A DNA stretch of 64,000 nt. Origin: Gammaproteobacteria bacterium (GTDB lineage Bacteria > Pseudomonadota > Gammaproteobacteria > Acidiferrobacterales > Sulfurifustaceae). The number at the start of each line of letters is the position of its first letter. Position 1 is the first letter of the stretch. Below are positions 63,069 through 64,000 of this stretch, one piece after another. The stretch covers positions 1-64,000 of the forward strand of contig JAOTWF010000005.1 of assembly GCA_029863005.1 (NCBI GenBank). Direction: 5' to 3'. A model generated the notes under the pieces. The model was not told where the DNA came from. It searched no databases and saw only the letters and a program-made list of their open reading frames with translations. Both the position numbers and the translations under genes were made by a program.

Positions 63069-63512
63069 ATGACGCGAAAAGTTATCAAGACCGACAAGGC
63101 ACCGCAGGCGATCGGGACGTATTCTCAGGCCGTAAAGACCGGCAATACGGTTTACCTGGCCGGCCAAATCCCGCTCATTCCCGAGACCATGGAGCTGGAA
63201 GTTGGTGACATGCGCGCCCAGATCCGGCGCGTGTTTGAAAACCTGGCCGCGGTCGCGAAGGCCGCCGGCGGTGGGCTCCCGGACATAGTGAAATTGAATG
63301 TGTATCTCACGGATCTTTCGCACTTTCCCCTGGTGAATGAAGTGATGGCGCAGTATTTCCACGAGCCCTATCCGGCGCGCGCGGCCGTGGGCGTGGCGTC
63401 GCTGCCCAAGGGCGCGGCGGTGGAAATGGATGCGATCATGGTCCTGGAGAAAATCGCTTCATCCTCAAAATCCGGGAAGCCACGGAGAATAAAGAAAAAA
63501 GGCCGAAGCTGA
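63069..63512 (+). CDS. ridA: RidA family protein (2-iminobutanoate/2-iminopropanoate deaminase)
   Basis: Trimeric enamine/imine deaminase that protects PLP enzymes from reactive 2-aminoacrylate. The N-terminal motif [30 protein letters not shown] and the C-terminal [27 protein letters not shown], with the conserved Arg and Glu, are diagnostic. An extra basic tail ([16 protein letters not shown]) follows the usual end at about residue 130. It starts 16 nt after spoT and precedes recG in the standard order. Confidence 0.95.
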   Translation: MTRKVIKTDKAPQAIGTYSQAVKTGNTVYLAGQIPLIPETMELEVGDMRAQIRRVFENLAAVAKAAGGGLPDIVKLNVYLTDLSHFPLVNEVMAQYFHEPYPARAAVGVASLPKGAAVEMDAIMVLEKIASSSKSGKPRRIKKKGRS

Positions 63513-63563
63513 GCACCGGTCGATACGATAACCCATTCGGGGTTCTACTCGGTTTTGAATAAC

Positions 63564-64000
63564 ATGGATATTGCCACTCTGCCGGTGACCGCGCTCAAGG
63601 GGGTCGGACCGAAGCTCGCGGACAAGCTCAAGCGTCTCAACCTGCACACTGTGCAGGATGTCCTGTTCCATCTTCCTCTGCGCTATCAGGATCGCACCCG
63701 TCTGATGCGCATCGGCAGCTTGCGGCCCGGCAGGGAGGCAGTGGTGGAGGGTGAGATCGAACTGGCAGATGTGGTATTTCGTGGACGGCGCAGCCTTATC
63801 TGCCGCGTGAGCGACGGGACCGGCCACCTGCACCTGCGGTTTTTCTATTTCAATGCAATTCAGCAGCAAAACCTCGCGCGCGGCCGGCGCTTGCGGCTGT
63901 TTGGCCTGGTGCGCTTCGGCGCGGTCGGGCTCGAGATGATTCATCCTGAATATGAATTCACCGATGGTGCGCAGCCGGCGCCGGCAGAGGAAAACCTGAC
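63564..64000 (+). CDS. recG: ATP-dependent DNA helicase RecG, 5' part
   Basis: The frame opens with an ATG at 63564 and runs to the right edge without a stop (145 codons visible; it is not in the ORF track). The N-terminus has LPVTALKGVGPKLADKLKRL, a helix-hairpin-helix-like start typical of the RecG wedge domain, then LRYQDRTRLMRIGSLRPGREAVVEGEIEL, the OB-fold. The helicase motifs are outside the window. RecG regresses stalled forks; its position after spoT/ridA is the classical spoT-(trmH/ridA)-recG order. No good ribosome binding site is visible. Confidence 0.93.
   Translation, partial: MDIATLPVTALKGVGPKLADKLKRLNLHTVQDVLFHLPLRYQDRTRLMRIGSLRPGREAVVEGEIELADVVFRGRRSLICRVSDGTGHLHLRFFYFNAIQQQNLARGRRLRLFGLVRFGAVGLEMIHPEYEFTDGAQPAPAEENL

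Noticed and set aside
1-64000. tRNA, rRNA, CRISPR arrays, insertion sequences and prophage genes
   Set aside because: No cloverleaf-like sequences, regular spacer-repeat arrays, transposases or phage genes were seen in the gaps or reading frames.

Overview
The window is a 64 kb, gene-dense, GC-rich chromosomal segment of a gammaproteobacterium. Several gene orders are typical of that class: mrcA facing pilMNOPQ-aroK-aroB, gltB-gltD-hemE, and yicC-gmk-rpoZ-spoT-ridA-recG facing rph-rdgB-hemW. A flavocytochrome c sulfide dehydrogenase (fccAB), a DsrE2-like sulfur-carrier protein and a DoxX protein point to a sulfur oxidiser. By inference this could be an Acidiferrobacterales/Chromatiales-like lineage (Sulfuricaulis or Sulfurifustis are examples), but the sequence alone does not settle the genus. 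No rRNA, tRNA, CRISPR array, transposase, integrase or phage gene was found.

Layout. 1-5.3 kb (minus strand): mrcA (PBP1A), an unrecognised 217-aa protein, argS and the start of a membrane-anchored protein that is probably SPOR-type. 5.5-13.7 kb (plus): the type IV pilus assembly operon pilMNOPQ, a strong hairpin, then aroK-aroB-dgt with overlapping ends. 13.8-21.6 kb: a clear sigma70 promoter, gltB-gltD (glutamate synthase), hemE and a cysteine-containing hypothetical protein. 21.7-25.4 kb: two tandem paralogous GGDEF proteins sharing an unrecognised N-terminal domain, the second with a degenerate GEDEF motif, then a YfaZ-type outer membrane protein. 25.4-27.4 kb: an aldolase/dehydrogenase fusion. 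27.5-29.8 kb: an accessory island resembling three promoterless integron gene cassettes, each ORF on the plus strand and each followed by an attC-like hairpin, with no integrase (a CALIN-like element). Its cargo is an NTF2/SnoaL-like protein, a diheme cytochrome and a secreted protein broken by an apparent one-base frameshift.

29.8-38.8 kb: a secreted zincin-like protein, a Nudix hydrolase, fccB-fccA with an FNR/DNR-type palindrome upstream, a beta-CASP ribonuclease, a fructosamine kinase, a dual GGDEF-EAL sensor protein and DoxX. 39-44 kb: priA, a membrane-bound metal-dependent hydrolase, the DsrE2-like protein and a conserved hypothetical. 44-49 kb (minus): an RND efflux operon (TolC-type channel, a 123-aa mini-adaptor, RND pump) in which the adaptor lacks its hairpin and lipoyl domains. 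49-54 kb (minus): hemJ, a TlpA-like thioredoxin, and a tightly overlapped MscS / MgtE_N-CBS / MgtE operon, then hemW. 54-58.8 kb (minus): an EamA transporter, rdgB, rph, a PP2C phosphatase and its partner Ser/Thr kinase. 58.9-64 kb (plus): yicC, gmk, rpoZ, spoT, ridA and the 5' part of recG.

Most of the window is ordinary housekeeping DNA. The regions that best repay a second look are the cassette array at 27.5-29.8 kb, the mini-adaptor RND operon, the paired GGDEF paralogs, the MgtE-like regulatory paralog operon and the palindrome upstream of fccAB.
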